Positions 8,569 through 18,025 of a stretch of 64,000 nt of DNA are shown here, piece by piece. The first letter of the stretch is position 1. Each line of letters opens with the position of its first letter. The translations under genes and the position numbers were made by a program. The notes under the pieces were generated by a model. That model was not told where the DNA came from, did no database searches, and saw nothing but the letters and a program-made list of their open reading frames with translations. The DNA comes from Gammaproteobacteria bacterium (GTDB lineage Bacteria; Pseudomonadota; Gammaproteobacteria; HK1), in assembly GCA_021773645.1 (NCBI GenBank), contig JAJFJU010000010.1:124001-188000 (forward strand), read 5' to 3'.

Positions 8569-9525
8569 ATGAAAACTGACAAGCTTATTTCCCGTGCCCA
8601 GCGTGGTGTAGCCAAGACCGCGCGCATTCCCATCCCTGTTGTTCCCAGCGTAGGAAAACTGCCTCGCAAGCCGGCGTGGATACGGGTGCGTGCGCCCATG
8701 GGGCCGAAGGTTCAAGAGCTGAAGGCCTTGTTACGCCAGCAATCGCTGAGCACCGTGTGTGAGGAGGCCTCCTGCCCCAATCTCGGTGAGTGTTTCAGCC
8801 ACGGTACCGCCACCTTCATGATTCTCGGTGAGCTGTGCACGCGCCGCTGCCCCTTCTGTGATGTGGCCCATGGTAGGCCCTCGCCGCCTGATGCAGATGA
8901 ACCCGAAAAGTTGGCAGAGACGGTATTGGCCATGGGGCTTAATTATGTGGTGGTGACCTCGGTGGATCGGGACGATTTGCGTGATGGGGGTGCTGGCCAC
9001 TTCGCTGCGTGCGTGCAGGCGCTGCGAGAGCATTCTCCCGAGACCCGGATCGAGGTGCTAGTGCCAGACTTTCGTGGCCGTATGGACAAGGCACTAACCG
9101 CTCTGGCTATGGCCCCCCCGGACATCTTTAACCACAATCTGGAAACCGTACCGCGACTCTATCGCAAGGCCCGCCCGGGAGCTGATTACGCCTGGTCGCT
9201 AGAGTTGCTGCAGCGTTTTAAGGCGGCCCATCCAGATGTGCCCACCAAGTCTGGCCTGATGTTGGGCTTGGGTGAGGAGCTGGATGAGGTGCGTCAGGTG
9301 ATGGCCGATCTGCGTGCCCATGATTGCGAGATGCTGACCCTTGGCCAGTATCTGCAACCCAGTCGGGGTCATCTTGCGGTAGAGCGTTTTGTCACCCCCG
9401 ATGAGTTCGCCCAGCTGGCGGAGGATGCGCGTGCGCTAGGCTTTGACAAGGTGGCGAGTGGTCCCCTGGTGCGTTCCTCCTACCATGCCGATCTGCAGGC
9501 AGCCGGTGAGGTGGTGGGCGCCTGA
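8569..9525 (+). CDS. lipA: Lipoyl synthase
   Basis: Radical SAM enzyme that inserts two sulfurs into octanoyl groups on E2 and glycine-cleavage proteins. The radical SAM cluster motif CTRRCPFCD and the auxiliary cluster motif [12 protein letters not shown] are both present, and the conserved C-terminal serine region is [17 protein letters not shown] and [11 protein letters not shown] are typical. The 318-residue length is normal. The usual partner lipB is not adjacent here. Functionally linked to aceE at the start of the window, whose complex needs lipoate. Confidence 0.97.
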   Translation: MKTDKLISRAQRGVAKTARIPIPVVPSVGKLPRKPAWIRVRAPMGPKVQELKALLRQQSLSTVCEEASCPNLGECFSHGTATFMILGELCTRRCPFCDVAHGRPSPPDADEPEKLAETVLAMGLNYVVVTSVDRDDLRDGGAGHFAACVQALREHSPETRIEVLVPDFRGRMDKALTALAMAPPDIFNHNLETVPRLYRKARPGADYAWSLELLQRFKAAHPDVPTKSGLMLGLGEELDEVRQVMADLRAHDCEMLTLGQYLQPSRGHLAVERFVTPDEFAQLAEDARALGFDKVASGPLVRSSYHADLQAAGEVVGA

Positions 9526-9549
9526 GCGCTCCAGTACTGAGCTGCTCTT

Positions 9550-10308
9550 ATGGGAATTTTCTTCGCTAAGGTGCTCAGCACCCTGCTGTTTCCCCCGGCC
9601 GCCAATCTCATCTTGTTAGCTGTTGCTTGGCCATTCCGTCGTCGCTGGCCACGGTTAGTCATCAGCATCGTGCTGTTCTCCCTTGGTAGTCTATATGTGT
9701 TCAGCACCCCCATGGGGGCATACGGTTTAATTCAGAGCCTGCAGCGTAGCCCGGCATTGGTGTCCGGAGCATTGGAGGAGCCGGTGGGGGCCATTGTGAT
9801 CCTCGGTGGTGGACGTTATCGGAATGCCCCAGAGTACGGTGAAGATACCGTTTCAAAGTGGACACTGGAACGCCTGCGCTACGGAGCTCGTTTGCATCGG
9901 CAGAGTGGATTACCGTTGCTGGTGACGGGGGGCAATGTCTACGAGCAGCGTTTGCCCGAGGCGGAATTGATGGCGCGAGTATTGGTAGAGGATTTCAGAG
10001 TGCCGGTGCGCTGGCGCGAGACGGCTAGCCGTAATACTTGGGAGAACGCAGTTTTTACAGCGCCGTTGTTGGCGGCTGCGGGTATTAGCCGGGTGCTGCT
10101 GGTCACCCATGCCTCACATATGCCACGTTCTTTGGATGCCTTTCGGCGCAACGGCATAATGGCCATTGCTGCTCCCACTGGGTTCTTTAGCCGTCCCTCT
10201 CCCGGGCGCGGGGTGTTAAACTGGTTGCCTCGTGCCAGTGCGCTCCACGCCAGCACTAGGGCCTTGCATGAGTATTTGGGTCTGCTCTGGTATCGGTTGC
10301 GTTACTAG
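9550..10308 (+). CDS. ElyC/YdcF-family (DUF218) envelope protein
   Basis: A 252-residue protein with two hydrophobic segments in the first 55 residues (FFAKVLSTLLFPPAANLILL, then LVISIVLFSLGSLYVF) followed by a soluble DUF218 domain: AIVILGGGRYRNAPEY, PLLVTGGNVYEQ, ETASRNTWENA and VLLVTHASHMPRS. This layout matches ElyC of E. coli, a factor linked to peptidoglycan synthesis and lipid carrier homeostasis. The exact reaction is not known for the family. It follows lipA after 24 bases. Confidence 0.85.
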   Translation: MGIFFAKVLSTLLFPPAANLILLAVAWPFRRRWPRLVISIVLFSLGSLYVFSTPMGAYGLIQSLQRSPALVSGALEEPVGAIVILGGGRYRNAPEYGEDTVSKWTLERLRYGARLHRQSGLPLLVTGGNVYEQRLPEAELMARVLVEDFRVPVRWRETASRNTWENAVFTAPLLAAAGISRVLLVTHASHMPRSLDAFRRNGIMAIAAPTGFFSRPSPGRGVLNWLPRASALHASTRALHEYLGLLWYRLRY

Positions 10309-10544
10309 CAGAGCGTTGGGAATTAGCTTAGATTGAACATTGCAGATTTTGGCCTGCTACGCGGTATCGAGATGCGGGCCAACCCCCGGTAAATGATCTC
10401 CGCCAGAGTACTCGAAGCGTCTTGTAGTCATTCAACATGCACTACGGTTGGTTATCTCATGGTGAGGCGAGGCTGGCTTGTCATGGGCCGCAATCCTATT
10501 TCTATCCATTTTTTAAGTCATTAAAACTAAAGAAGAAAATAATA
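10309..10544. other. Intergenic region upstream of SulP gene
   Basis: 236 bases. An upstream extension of the next reading frame covers 10437-10544 but begins with residues unlike SulP proteins, so I treat it as non-coding leader. No clear promoter or repeat was recognised. Confidence 0.5.
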
Positions 10545-12140
10545 GTGAAATCACGATTTAAGTTTTTTGAGCAAACCCAGGGCAGTGTCAAAGATGATGT
10601 GCTGTCTGGCCTGACCGTAGCCCTGGCCCTGGTTCCTGAGGCCGTTGCCTTTGCCTTTGTCGCTGGCATTTCTCCCATAGTCGGGCTCTACGGGGCCTTT
10701 ATGATGGGCTTGGTCACGGCAATTTTCGGCGGTCGTCCGGGGATGATTTCCGGTGCTACTGGAGCCCTGGCGGTGGTGATGGTTCACCTTATCAAGGAAG
10801 GCAATGCCATGGGTCCGGAGGGTGCCATGATGGGGCTGCAGTTTCTGTTTGCTACGCTGATATTGACCGGGATTTTTCAGGCAGCAGCCGGTTTCTTCAA
10901 GATGGGAAAATTTGTCCACATGATCCCGAGCTCGGTGATGATGGGCTTCGTCAATGGTTTGGCCATCGTCATTTTTACCTCGCAGCTGGGGATGTTTAAA
11001 AGCGGTGGCGAATGGTTATCCGGAACGCAGCTTTACACCATGCTGGGTTTAGTGGCACTGACCATGGCGATCATGTGGGGCTTGCCGAAAATCACCAAAC
11101 AATTGCCGGGTGCCTTAACGGCCATTCTGGTGATTTCGGTGATTGTTATCTTTGGTGATGTGAATACAGAGACAGTGAAATCCTTCATTGTCGCGGGCGG
11201 CGGCGAGGGCATTAAGGCTGGGCTGCCGAGCTTTAATATTCCGATGATTAGTCTGTCTTGGGAAACGCTGTCGTTTATCGCGCCCTATGCCTTAATTCTG
11301 GCGGCCATTGGTTTGATTGAGTCACTCATGACCCTGAACCTCATCGATGAACTGACCGAGACTCACGGTAGAGGCAATAAAGAATGTCTGGCCCAAGGTG
11401 CGGCCAATATCATCAATGGTTTCTTTGGCGGCATGGGCGGCTGCGCCATGATTGGACAGAGCATCATCAACATCAAGTCCGGTGGGCGCGGGCGTTTGTC
11501 GGGCATCGTGGCGGCATTGGCGCTGCTGTGCTTTATCTTGTTTACCTCCACCTACATCGAAATGATCCCGATCGCCGCCTTGGTGGGGGTGATGTTCATG
11601 GTGGTTATCGGTACCTTCGCCTGGAACACCTTCAAGATTCTCAATCAGGTGCCATTGGCAGACTTTATGGTGGTTTTGATGGTGACGGTGATGACCGTCA
11701 TTTTCGATCTGGCCATTGCGGTTATCTCTGGCGTTATCGTGGCATCTTTGGTGTTTTCCTGGGAGAACGCCCTGCGTATTCGCGCACGTAAATACACCGA
11801 TGAACATGGCGTGAAGCATTACGAAATTTTTGGACCTTTGTTTTTTGGCTCCGCGGGTTTGTTCCAAAGCAAGTTTGATGTGACGAATGACCCCGATGAA
11901 GTGATCATTGATTTCAAGGAATCAAAAATTACTGATCAATCGGCTATTGAGGTGATTAACAAGGTGGCTGAGCGTTACCAACAAAATGGCAAAACCATCC
12001 ATCTGCGCCATTTGTCATCGGATTGTGTGAAGTTGATTAAGCGGGCCGATAAAATTTGCGATGTGAATGTGTTGGAAGACCCGGATTACTTTGTGGCGAT
12101 CAATAACTATAAGGACGCAGTGGCGAGAACAAACGTCTAG
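10545..12140 (+). CDS. SulP-family anion transporter with STAS domain
   Basis: Inner-membrane anion transporter of the SLC26/SulP family; bacterial members carry sulfate, bicarbonate or other anions, and the substrate cannot be read from the sequence. The signature DVLSGLTVALALVPEAVAFAFVAG is at the N-terminus, followed by about ten to twelve hydrophobic segments (PGMISGATGALAVV, MMGFVNGLAIVIF, IGLIESLMTLNLIDE). The last 100 residues form a STAS domain (VIIDFKESKITDQSAIEVI). The start is uncertain: GTG 10545 gives the usual SulP N-terminus KSRFKFFEQ, whereas ATG 10437 would add 36 atypical residues. The stop overlaps that of the convergent threonine synthase gene by 4 bases. Confidence 0.9.
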   Translation: MKSRFKFFEQTQGSVKDDVLSGLTVALALVPEAVAFAFVAGISPIVGLYGAFMMGLVTAIFGGRPGMISGATGALAVVMVHLIKEGNAMGPEGAMMGLQFLFATLILTGIFQAAAGFFKMGKFVHMIPSSVMMGFVNGLAIVIFTSQLGMFKSGGEWLSGTQLYTMLGLVALTMAIMWGLPKITKQLPGALTAILVISVIVIFGDVNTETVKSFIVAGGGEGIKAGLPSFNIPMISLSWETLSFIAPYALILAAIGLIESLMTLNLIDELTETHGRGNKECLAQGAANIINGFFGGMGGCAMIGQSIINIKSGGRGRLSGIVAALALLCFILFTSTYIEMIPIAALVGVMFMVVIGTFAWNTFKILNQVPLADFMVVLMVTVMTVIFDLAIAVISGVIVASLVFSWENALRIRARKYTDEHGVKHYEIFGPLFFGSAGLFQSKFDVTNDPDEVIIDFKESKITDQSAIEVINKVAERYQQNGKTIHLRHLSSDCVKLIKRADKICDVNVLEDPDYFVAINNYKDAVARTNV

Positions 12141-13351
12141 GGAAATTTGCTCCCCTTATCCATGTGCCTTTCAGTTGCGGGCAATGGATATTTCAGGCCG
12201 GTAGCGCAGTTAAATAACACTGCCGTATCGTCCGCGCCAATCCGCCCACTGGCCAGTTCCTGCTGGTAGGCGGCATAGGTGGCGGCTCCCTCGGGGCACA
12301 TGAGCAGTCCTTCCCGGGCGGCCATTTCAGCCAGCGCGGCAACGATGACTTCATCGTCTACCGCCGTTGCGAAGCCGTTACTTTCACGCAGCGCCCGCAG
12401 AATCAGAAAGTCTCCAATGGCTACCGGCACCCGAATGCCCGCCGCCACCGTGTGGGCATCGGGCCATAGTTCAGCGTATTCCGCACCCGTATCAAAGGCC
12501 CGCACGATGGGTGCGCAGCCGCTGGCTTGCACCGCCACCATGCGTGGCAGCGGGCCATCGAGCCAGCCTATGGCCTTGAGCTCTTTGAAGACCTTCCACA
12601 TGCCGATGAGGCCGGTACCACCACCCGTGGGATAAAAGATTACCGAGGGCAGGCGCCATCCAAGCTGTTCCACTAACTCCAGCCCCATGGTTTTCTTGCC
12701 CTCTATTCGATAGGGCTCCTTGAGGGTTGAGAAGTCATACCAATGCTGGGCTTCCTTATTCTCAGCAATGATTTTTCCACAGTCGTTAATGAGCCCGTTG
12801 ACCCGCCACACCTTTGCACCCTGAGCAGCCATTTCCCGCACATTGATTTTCGGCGTGTCGTCGGGGCAGAAAATGGTGCTCTCGATATCCGCACGGCTGG
12901 CGTAGGCCGCTAAAGCCGCCCCGGCATTGCCGTTGGTGGGCATGGCGATGCGGGTAATGCCGAGCGCCTTGGCCATGGACACAGCAACACAGACTCCGCG
13001 TGCCTTGAAGGAGCCCGTCGGTAGTCGACCCTCATCCTTGATGAGCAACGCACCCTTGCCTGTCTCGAGCTTGTGAGCACGGATGAGCGGGGTGGTGATC
13101 TCGCCGAGACTGACGATGTGTTCCGCCCGGCGCACCGGCAGGAATTCCCGGTAGCGCCACAGATCAGCAGGGCGCCTGGCAATCATTTCCTTGCTGACGG
13201 ATTTGGCCAAGGCCTTGAGATCGTAGCGCACCAACAGGGGCTTGCCAGCCTTTGATAGGCCATGGAGCTGGTCGGCGGGATAGTGATCACCCTTCAGGCC
13301 GCATTCCAGATGAGAGACAAAGGTCGGGCGCTCGGCGATGGTATTGTCCAT
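12137..13351 (-). CDS. thrC: Threonine synthase
   Basis: PLP enzyme forming threonine from O-phosphohomoserine. The PLP lysine lies in TGSFKARG, phosphate binding in PTNGNAGAALAAYA, and the second glycine-rich loop is YPTGGGTGLIGMW. The N-terminus begins HLECGLKGDHYPAD, like the plant-type/short threonine synthases of about 400 residues, not the longer E. coli form. Threonine dehydratase-like proteins share the fold, but ECGL and the overall pattern favour threonine synthase. Single gene; convergent with the SulP gene and divergent from the small cysteine-rich gene. Confidence 0.88.
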   Translation of the reverse strand: MDNTIAERPTFVSHLECGLKGDHYPADQLHGLSKAGKPLLVRYDLKALAKSVSKEMIARRPADLWRYREFLPVRRAEHIVSLGEITTPLIRAHKLETGKGALLIKDEGRLPTGSFKARGVCVAVSMAKALGITRIAMPTNGNAGAALAAYASRADIESTIFCPDDTPKINVREMAAQGAKVWRVNGLINDCGKIIAENKEAQHWYDFSTLKEPYRIEGKKTMGLELVEQLGWRLPSVIFYPTGGGTGLIGMWKVFKELKAIGWLDGPLPRMVAVQASGCAPIVRAFDTGAEYAELWPDAHTVAAGIRVPVAIGDFLILRALRESNGFATAVDDEVIVAALAEMAAREGLLMCPEGAATYAAYQQELASGRIGADDTAVLFNCATGLKYPLPATERHMDKGSKFP

Positions 13352-13435
13352 GAATGGTCCCTGTTGTTTTGACTTCTATACTCTCAGTATGCCCGCAGTG
13401 GCAGAACTAGCGAAAATAATGCTCTGGAGGTCCGC

Positions 13436-13627
13436 ATGATTGCTCTGGAAACAATGCCGATTCGGTGTCCCTATTGTGGTGAGCGAATCTCGGTGGTGGT
13501 GGATTGCTCGGTGGAGAGCCAGGAATATACGGAGGATTGCGAGGTGTGTTGCCAGCCTATGGTGCTTAACGTCTACATGGATGAGGAGGATAATCCGCAC
13601 GTTGCGGTGAGGACTGAAAGCGAGTAA
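13436..13627 (+). CDS. CPXCG-motif cysteine-rich small protein
   Basis: A 63-residue protein with two paired-cysteine knuckles, IRCPYCGE near residue 10 and CEVCCQP near residue 37, in the pattern of the CPXCG family (probable zinc ribbon). The middle holds a repeated valine stretch and the end is acidic. CTGGAGGTCCGC precedes the ATG as a good ribosome binding site. No function is established for the family; it is probably cotranscribed with the phosphatase that follows after 26 bases. Confidence 0.8.
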   Translation: MIALETMPIRCPYCGERISVVVDCSVESQEYTEDCEVCCQPMVLNVYMDEEDNPHVAVRTESE

Positions 13628-13653
13628 TTCGCTGGTATTTATAAAGGAAGGGA

Positions 13654-14145
13654 ATGAAGCACGTTTTTTGGCTGGAACAGGATCGTATTGGCGGGCGTAG
13701 CGGGCCCAATAAAGATGAGTGGTCGCTTGAAGAGCTCCGAGCTGGTGGCATCGCTGCAGTTATTTCGGTGAATGATGGAGCACTTTGCCAGCACGAAGAA
13801 TTTATCGATTTCGGGATGGCTTACGCTCGTGTCTCGCTGGCCGAAAACATCCCGCCACGCCCCGGGGATCTGGAACTTTGCACGGCACGCCTTCCCGCTG
13901 CCTATGAGTTTCTCACCCAGCGCTTGGATGCCGGTGAAAAGGTGCTAATCCACTGTCGCTCGGGTAGGGACCGCACCTGCTTATTGATGGCCTACTATCT
14001 GTGTCGGCAATATGGATTGACCCCAGTAGATGCCATGGCGCGGGTGAAGGCGGTGCGCGCGATCGCTTTTTCCTCAGAGGGTTGGGATGCCTTTGTATTG
14101 GAGGTCTTGCAGGAGTGTGAGGGGCACGGAAACTCAACGAGGTGA
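13654..14145 (+). CDS. Dual-specificity / tyrosine phosphatase-like protein
   Basis: Small 163-residue phosphatase. The CX5R catalytic loop is visible as VLIHCRSGRDRTCLLMAYYL, and an upstream region around residues 34-60 (GIAAVISVNDG, DFGMAYARVSL) matches the dual-specificity fold. No membrane segment or signal. AAAGGAAGGGA precedes the ATG. The 3' end overlaps the convergent metC gene by 12 bases. The substrate (phosphoprotein, nucleotide or inositol) cannot be inferred. Confidence 0.83.
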   Translation: MKHVFWLEQDRIGGRSGPNKDEWSLEELRAGGIAAVISVNDGALCQHEEFIDFGMAYARVSLAENIPPRPGDLELCTARLPAAYEFLTQRLDAGEKVLIHCRSGRDRTCLLMAYYLCRQYGLTPVDAMARVKAVRAIAFSSEGWDAFVLEVLQECEGHGNSTR

Positions 14146-15300
14146 AGTTAAACGCTCAAAGCCCCGTTCCAGATCTTGGGTAAGATCATCCACGTCTTCC
14201 AGCCCGATATGCAGGCGCAGGCAGGGGCCCTCGGTTTCCCAAGGTACGGCGCTACGGCATTTTTCTGGCCAGGTGGGAATCGCTAGGCTTTCGTAGCCAC
14301 CCCAGGATTCACCGATACCGAAGAACTCCATATCATCCAGCATGGCGGCGACCGCGGCTGCTGAAACTGGCTTTAGGACCACCCCAAAAAGTCCGCTGGC
14401 CCCGAGGAAATCTCGTTTCCAGATGGCGTGTCCTGGATCCTCCGGGAGCGCTGGATAGAGCACCCGCGAGACTTCAGGCCGTTGCTGTAGCCAGCGCGCA
14501 AGGTGCAGGGCATTTTGCTGATGCTGGCGTAGGCGTACGCCTAGTGTGCGCAGTCCGCGGAGTGCGAGATAGCAGTCGTCTGGACCCGGGCAGGCACCGA
14601 GCAGACGGGCGGTTTTCCACAGTTTCGGGTGCCATTTTTCCGTACAAGTCACCGTGCCCAGCATCACGTCTGCGTGTCCCACGATATATTTGGTGGCTGC
14701 CTGGATGGAGATATCGACCCCATGTTCGAAGGGTTTGAAGAAAAGTGGTGAGGCCCAGGTGTTATCCAGTATTACCGCCACGTTTTGTTCGTGGGCGGCC
14801 GTGGCAATGGCGGGTACATCTTGCACCTCGAAGGTGAGAGAGCCGGGGGATTCCAGAAATACTGCGACGGTTTCCGGGCGAATGAGATGCTCTATCTTCC
14901 CGCCAATCAGCGGGTCAAAATAGTCGATTGTCACACCCAGCGGCTTGAGCACCTGTTGGCAGAAGCGGCGGGTGGGGAAGTAAACGCTGTCGGCGATGAG
15001 CAGATGCGCGCCGGCCTTGGCAAAGCTCATCAGTACGGTATTGATGGCGGCGACCCCCGAGGACACGGCGATACTGCGATAGCCGCCCTCGGCTGCGGCG
15101 ACGGCTTGCTCCAGGGCAAAGGTGGTGGCGGTGCCCAGGCGCCCATAGCTGGGGCTATCGAAGGGCTGCTTGTGGGCCGCATGCATCGCTGCCACGCTGG
15201 GAAACAGAATGGTGGAGGCATGATAGACCGGTGGATTAACCACGCCGTCATGGGCTACGGGATCACGGCCCGCGGTAACTAGAATCGTATCTTCTTTCAT
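14134..15300 (-). CDS. metC: Cystathionine beta-lyase / Cys-Met metabolism PLP enzyme
   Basis: PLP enzyme predicted to split cystathionine into homocysteine, pyruvate and ammonia. The PLP lysine is in SIQAATKYIVGHADVMLGT; substrate binding elements YGRLGTATTFALEQAVA and SSGVAAINTVLMS precede it. The segment GVDISIQAATKYIVGH and the C-terminal GIGESWGGYESLA match MetC more than gamma-synthases. Start placed at ATG 15300, which overlaps the stop of the sel1 gene as ATGA; the reading frame continues 15 codons upstream but without family resemblance. Third gene of a minus-strand unit cls-sel1-metC. Confidence 0.9.
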   Translation of the reverse strand: MKEDTILVTAGRDPVAHDGVVNPPVYHASTILFPSVAAMHAAHKQPFDSPSYGRLGTATTFALEQAVAAAEGGYRSIAVSSGVAAINTVLMSFAKAGAHLLIADSVYFPTRRFCQQVLKPLGVTIDYFDPLIGGKIEHLIRPETVAVFLESPGSLTFEVQDVPAIATAAHEQNVAVILDNTWASPLFFKPFEHGVDISIQAATKYIVGHADVMLGTVTCTEKWHPKLWKTARLLGACPGPDDCYLALRGLRTLGVRLRQHQQNALHLARWLQQRPEVSRVLYPALPEDPGHAIWKRDFLGASGLFGVVLKPVSAAAVAAMLDDMEFFGIGESWGGYESLAIPTWPEKCRSAVPWETEGPCLRLHIGLEDVDDLTQDLERGFERLTSPR

Positions 15301-16469
15301 GGCGTGGTTTCCCCGTCTGAAGCTTGCTTTGTCCACAGAATCCAACTGAGTTCGCGTCCGTCGGCCAGTTCCAGCGGATAGAATTCTGAGGCGATACTAA
15401 GGCTATATTTTTGTGCGCGCTGACTGCCATTCATGGCCGCGACTCGCCACCAGGCGTAGGCGCGCAGCGGATTACGTGGTGTACCCTTGCCATTGGCATG
15501 CAGGGCAGCAAGATTTCCCTGGGCCGCGGCATGGCCAGCTAGCGCTGCGCTGCGATACCAACGGAACGCTTTATTGGCTTCGGTCTCGCCACCAAGGCCT
15601 TGGGCATACAGATAAGCGAGGTTGTATTGGGCGCGAGCATGTCCCTGTCGTGCGGCGCGTTTGTACCAGTTGCGCGCGGTTTTAATATCTTCAGTTGTAC
15701 CCAGGCCTCGCCGCAATAGTTGGGCAAGATTGTACTGTGCCTGGGCGTGTCCCTGCTCGGCGGCCTTTTGGTACCAGCCATGGGCTTCGTGGGCGCTTTT
15801 TGGCAGCCCCTGACCGCTGTGATAGAGGCGGCCGAGCGCATACTGGGCATCGCTATTGCCAGATTTCGCGCCCTTTTGAAACCAGTACACCGCCTGCTTC
15901 AGATCTTGCGGGATGTCCTTTCCCTGCAGGTACAGAAAGCCGAGGTTGTACTGGGCCAGGGCATGCTCCCGCTTGGCCGCCTTGCGATACCACTTGGCTG
16001 CTTCGGCCTCATTCCGAGGGACACCGAGACCATTGCTATGTAGATAGCCGAGGCTAAATTGGGCCGGTGCATCGCCTGCTTGAGCGAGCGGTTGGAGTAG
16101 GGCGATGGCAGCCGGATAATCGCGTCTTACGCCCAGCCCCTGGCTATACATGCGCGCCAGGTTATAGCGTGCGGCCTGATCTCCTTGATCTGCCGCCCGA
16201 CGAAACCATAAAGCGGCCAAGTGGTGATCTTGTGGCAGGCCCTTGCCTTCCAGATACAGTGAACCGAGAAAATATTGGGAGACGGCATCACCACGCTCGG
16301 CATCTTCCTGAAAGCCTTTGGCGGCTATGCGGTACTCATGGCGATGATAGGCGGCAATTGCCGTTTCCAGCCGTGCCGAAGCCGCCTGGGCTAGACCGAG
16401 ACTGATGGCCATGAACAGCCAGGGTAGGCCATGTTTGGATTGGGATAAGGTGTGGGTTATCAGATTCAC
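15297..16469 (-). CDS. Secreted Sel1-repeat (TPR-like) protein
   Basis: About 390 residues with an N-terminal signal peptide (LPWLFMAISLGLAQAASA) followed by about eight or nine Sel1 repeats, recognisable by AQYNLAxLYxxGxG and AxxWYRKAAxxGxA cores. Such proteins act as periplasmic scaffolds; the partner is unknown. The repeats fill most of the protein and a short tail (SEFYPLELADGRELSW) ends it. The GTG at 16469 is preferred because it gives a normal-length signal peptide; the frame stays open to 16517, overlapping cls. The stop overlaps the metC start. Confidence 0.8.
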   Translation of the reverse strand: MNLITHTLSQSKHGLPWLFMAISLGLAQAASARLETAIAAYHRHEYRIAAKGFQEDAERGDAVSQYFLGSLYLEGKGLPQDHHLAALWFRRAADQGDQAARYNLARMYSQGLGVRRDYPAAIALLQPLAQAGDAPAQFSLGYLHSNGLGVPRNEAEAAKWYRKAAKREHALAQYNLGFLYLQGKDIPQDLKQAVYWFQKGAKSGNSDAQYALGRLYHSGQGLPKSAHEAHGWYQKAAEQGHAQAQYNLAQLLRRGLGTTEDIKTARNWYKRAARQGHARAQYNLAYLYAQGLGGETEANKAFRWYRSAALAGHAAAQGNLAALHANGKGTPRNPLRAYAWWRVAAMNGSQRAQKYSLSIASEFYPLELADGRELSWILWTKQASDGETTP

Positions 16470-16488
16470 TAGTGCAGATATCTCTGAT

Positions 16489-17880
16489 TCAAAGTAGCGG
16501 CGCGACCATGCGGGCAATGCCTCCCAGTAATTCCCGCACCCGACCTACGGACCGCACCCCGCGTATAGCATTGGCCTCAAGTTCAAGAAAATAAATGGCT
16601 ATGGTAGAGATCTCCTTCTGGCCATAGAAAAATGAGACCACCTCATAGTTGAGAAACAGGCTGCGGGCATCCATGTTGGCAGAGCCTAGGGCAACAAAAT
16701 CATCGTCCAGCAGCAGGGCCTTGGTGTGCAGCATGTTGCCGGGAAAGCGGAATACCTTTCCGCCTGCCGCCTGAATATCGCGCAGAAATCCGCGTCGTGC
16801 CAGATCGATGATGCGGTTATCCGAATGCTTGGGCACGATGATACGGACATCCACGCCGCGATGGGCGGCAATGGTCCAGGCATGGGTGAGGGCATCGTCG
16901 GGAATGAAGTAGGGGGTGATGATCCAGATCCGCTGTCGGGCCTGGAAGCTGGCGCTAAGAATCGCGGTATAGAGCGGATCGGCAGGGACATCGGGTCCTG
17001 AAGGGATCACCTGCACGCTCGTGGTGGGTGTGTCTTCCGTCTGCGGCGATGCTATAGGTGGATAGTGATGCAGCGCCTCCCCACTGGCGAAGGCCCAGTC
17101 CGAGCGGAAGATGGCATCGTAATAACGCGCGGCAGACCCTGCCAGCAGGAAAGACAAATCCAGCCAGCGTTTCGGGTCTGGCCCGGCACCGATATATTCA
17201 CTAGCGATATTGGTGCCGCCAGCCCAAGCGCGAGCGCCATCGACCACCGCCAGCTTGCGATGATTGCGGAGATTGGCATTGGCGCGAAAGGCACCGAGCA
17301 ATAAGGGATTGAAATAGGCCACATAACCCCCCGCCTCGGTGAGGGGATTAAGCGCCCCACGGGTGGTGGCCCAGGAGCCCGCACCATCGAGCAACATCCG
17401 CACTTCGATGCCCTCTGCTGCGCGCTGCGCCAGCCGGGCAATAATGTCCCGCCCCACTTCATCCGGGCTGAAGATGAAGATGGTGAGATAGATGTTGCGG
17501 TGGGCGCTGGCAATAAGCCCGGTGAGCGCGGCGTATCCGGCTTCTCCCTCGATGCAGATTTCCACCTGATTGCTACGGGTCGCTCCGGGGATCTGATAAC
17601 TGCGTAATAGGCGGTCGATGGGGGTGGCCTCGGCCTCGGGTAACTCATCCTCGGCGGCGAGCACGAGATTGGCCTTGCTGGCCGCCATCTTGCGCATCTT
17701 GCGTCCGCCAAAGGCCAGATATAGCGGTACACCCAAATAAGGGGCAAGGACGATGATCAGGAACCAGGCCAGAGTGCCGGTGGGTGAGCGGCGTTCGCGC
17801 ACCAGATGGGCGAGCACCAACAACGAGAGCAAAAATCCCATGATGACGGTGAGATGGGAAAAGACCAGTAGTTCAGACAT
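16489..17880 (-). CDS. cls: Cardiolipin synthase (phospholipase D family)
   Basis: Membrane enzyme joining two phosphatidylglycerols, or a related phosphatidyl transfer. Two N-terminal membrane segments (VIMGFLLSLLVLAHLV, LAWFLIIVLAPYLGVPLYLAF) precede two HKD motifs: HRKLAVVDGARAW at about residue 220 and HTKALLLDDDFVALGSANMD at about 390. The YLAFGGRK turn after the second segment is typical of Cls proteins. 463 residues, close to the 480-ish norm. First gene of the minus-strand unit with sel1 and metC. Confidence 0.9.
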   Translation of the reverse strand: MSELLVFSHLTVIMGFLLSLLVLAHLVRERRSPTGTLAWFLIIVLAPYLGVPLYLAFGGRKMRKMAASKANLVLAAEDELPEAEATPIDRLLRSYQIPGATRSNQVEICIEGEAGYAALTGLIASAHRNIYLTIFIFSPDEVGRDIIARLAQRAAEGIEVRMLLDGAGSWATTRGALNPLTEAGGYVAYFNPLLLGAFRANANLRNHRKLAVVDGARAWAGGTNIASEYIGAGPDPKRWLDLSFLLAGSAARYYDAIFRSDWAFASGEALHHYPPIASPQTEDTPTTSVQVIPSGPDVPADPLYTAILSASFQARQRIWIITPYFIPDDALTHAWTIAAHRGVDVRIIVPKHSDNRIIDLARRGFLRDIQAAGGKVFRFPGNMLHTKALLLDDDFVALGSANMDARSLFLNYEVVSFFYGQKEISTIAIYFLELEANAIRGVRSVGRVRELLGGIARMVAPLL

Positions 17881-18025
17881 TAGCCACCGTATGCTTGCTC
17901 TCAGTCATTGCTGCTCCCGTGCTTCGCTACACAAAACCCGGAAGTTATGGGGATGATTCATTGACCCAAGTGCAGAGGATATTACAGACTCTGCGGTACG
18001 TGAATTTTCCATATGAGGGATGGCG

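Noticed and set aside
10437-10544. Upstream N-terminal extension of the SulP transporter
   Set aside because: The 36 extra residues do not resemble SulP proteins; the GTG at 10545 gives the usual N-terminus.
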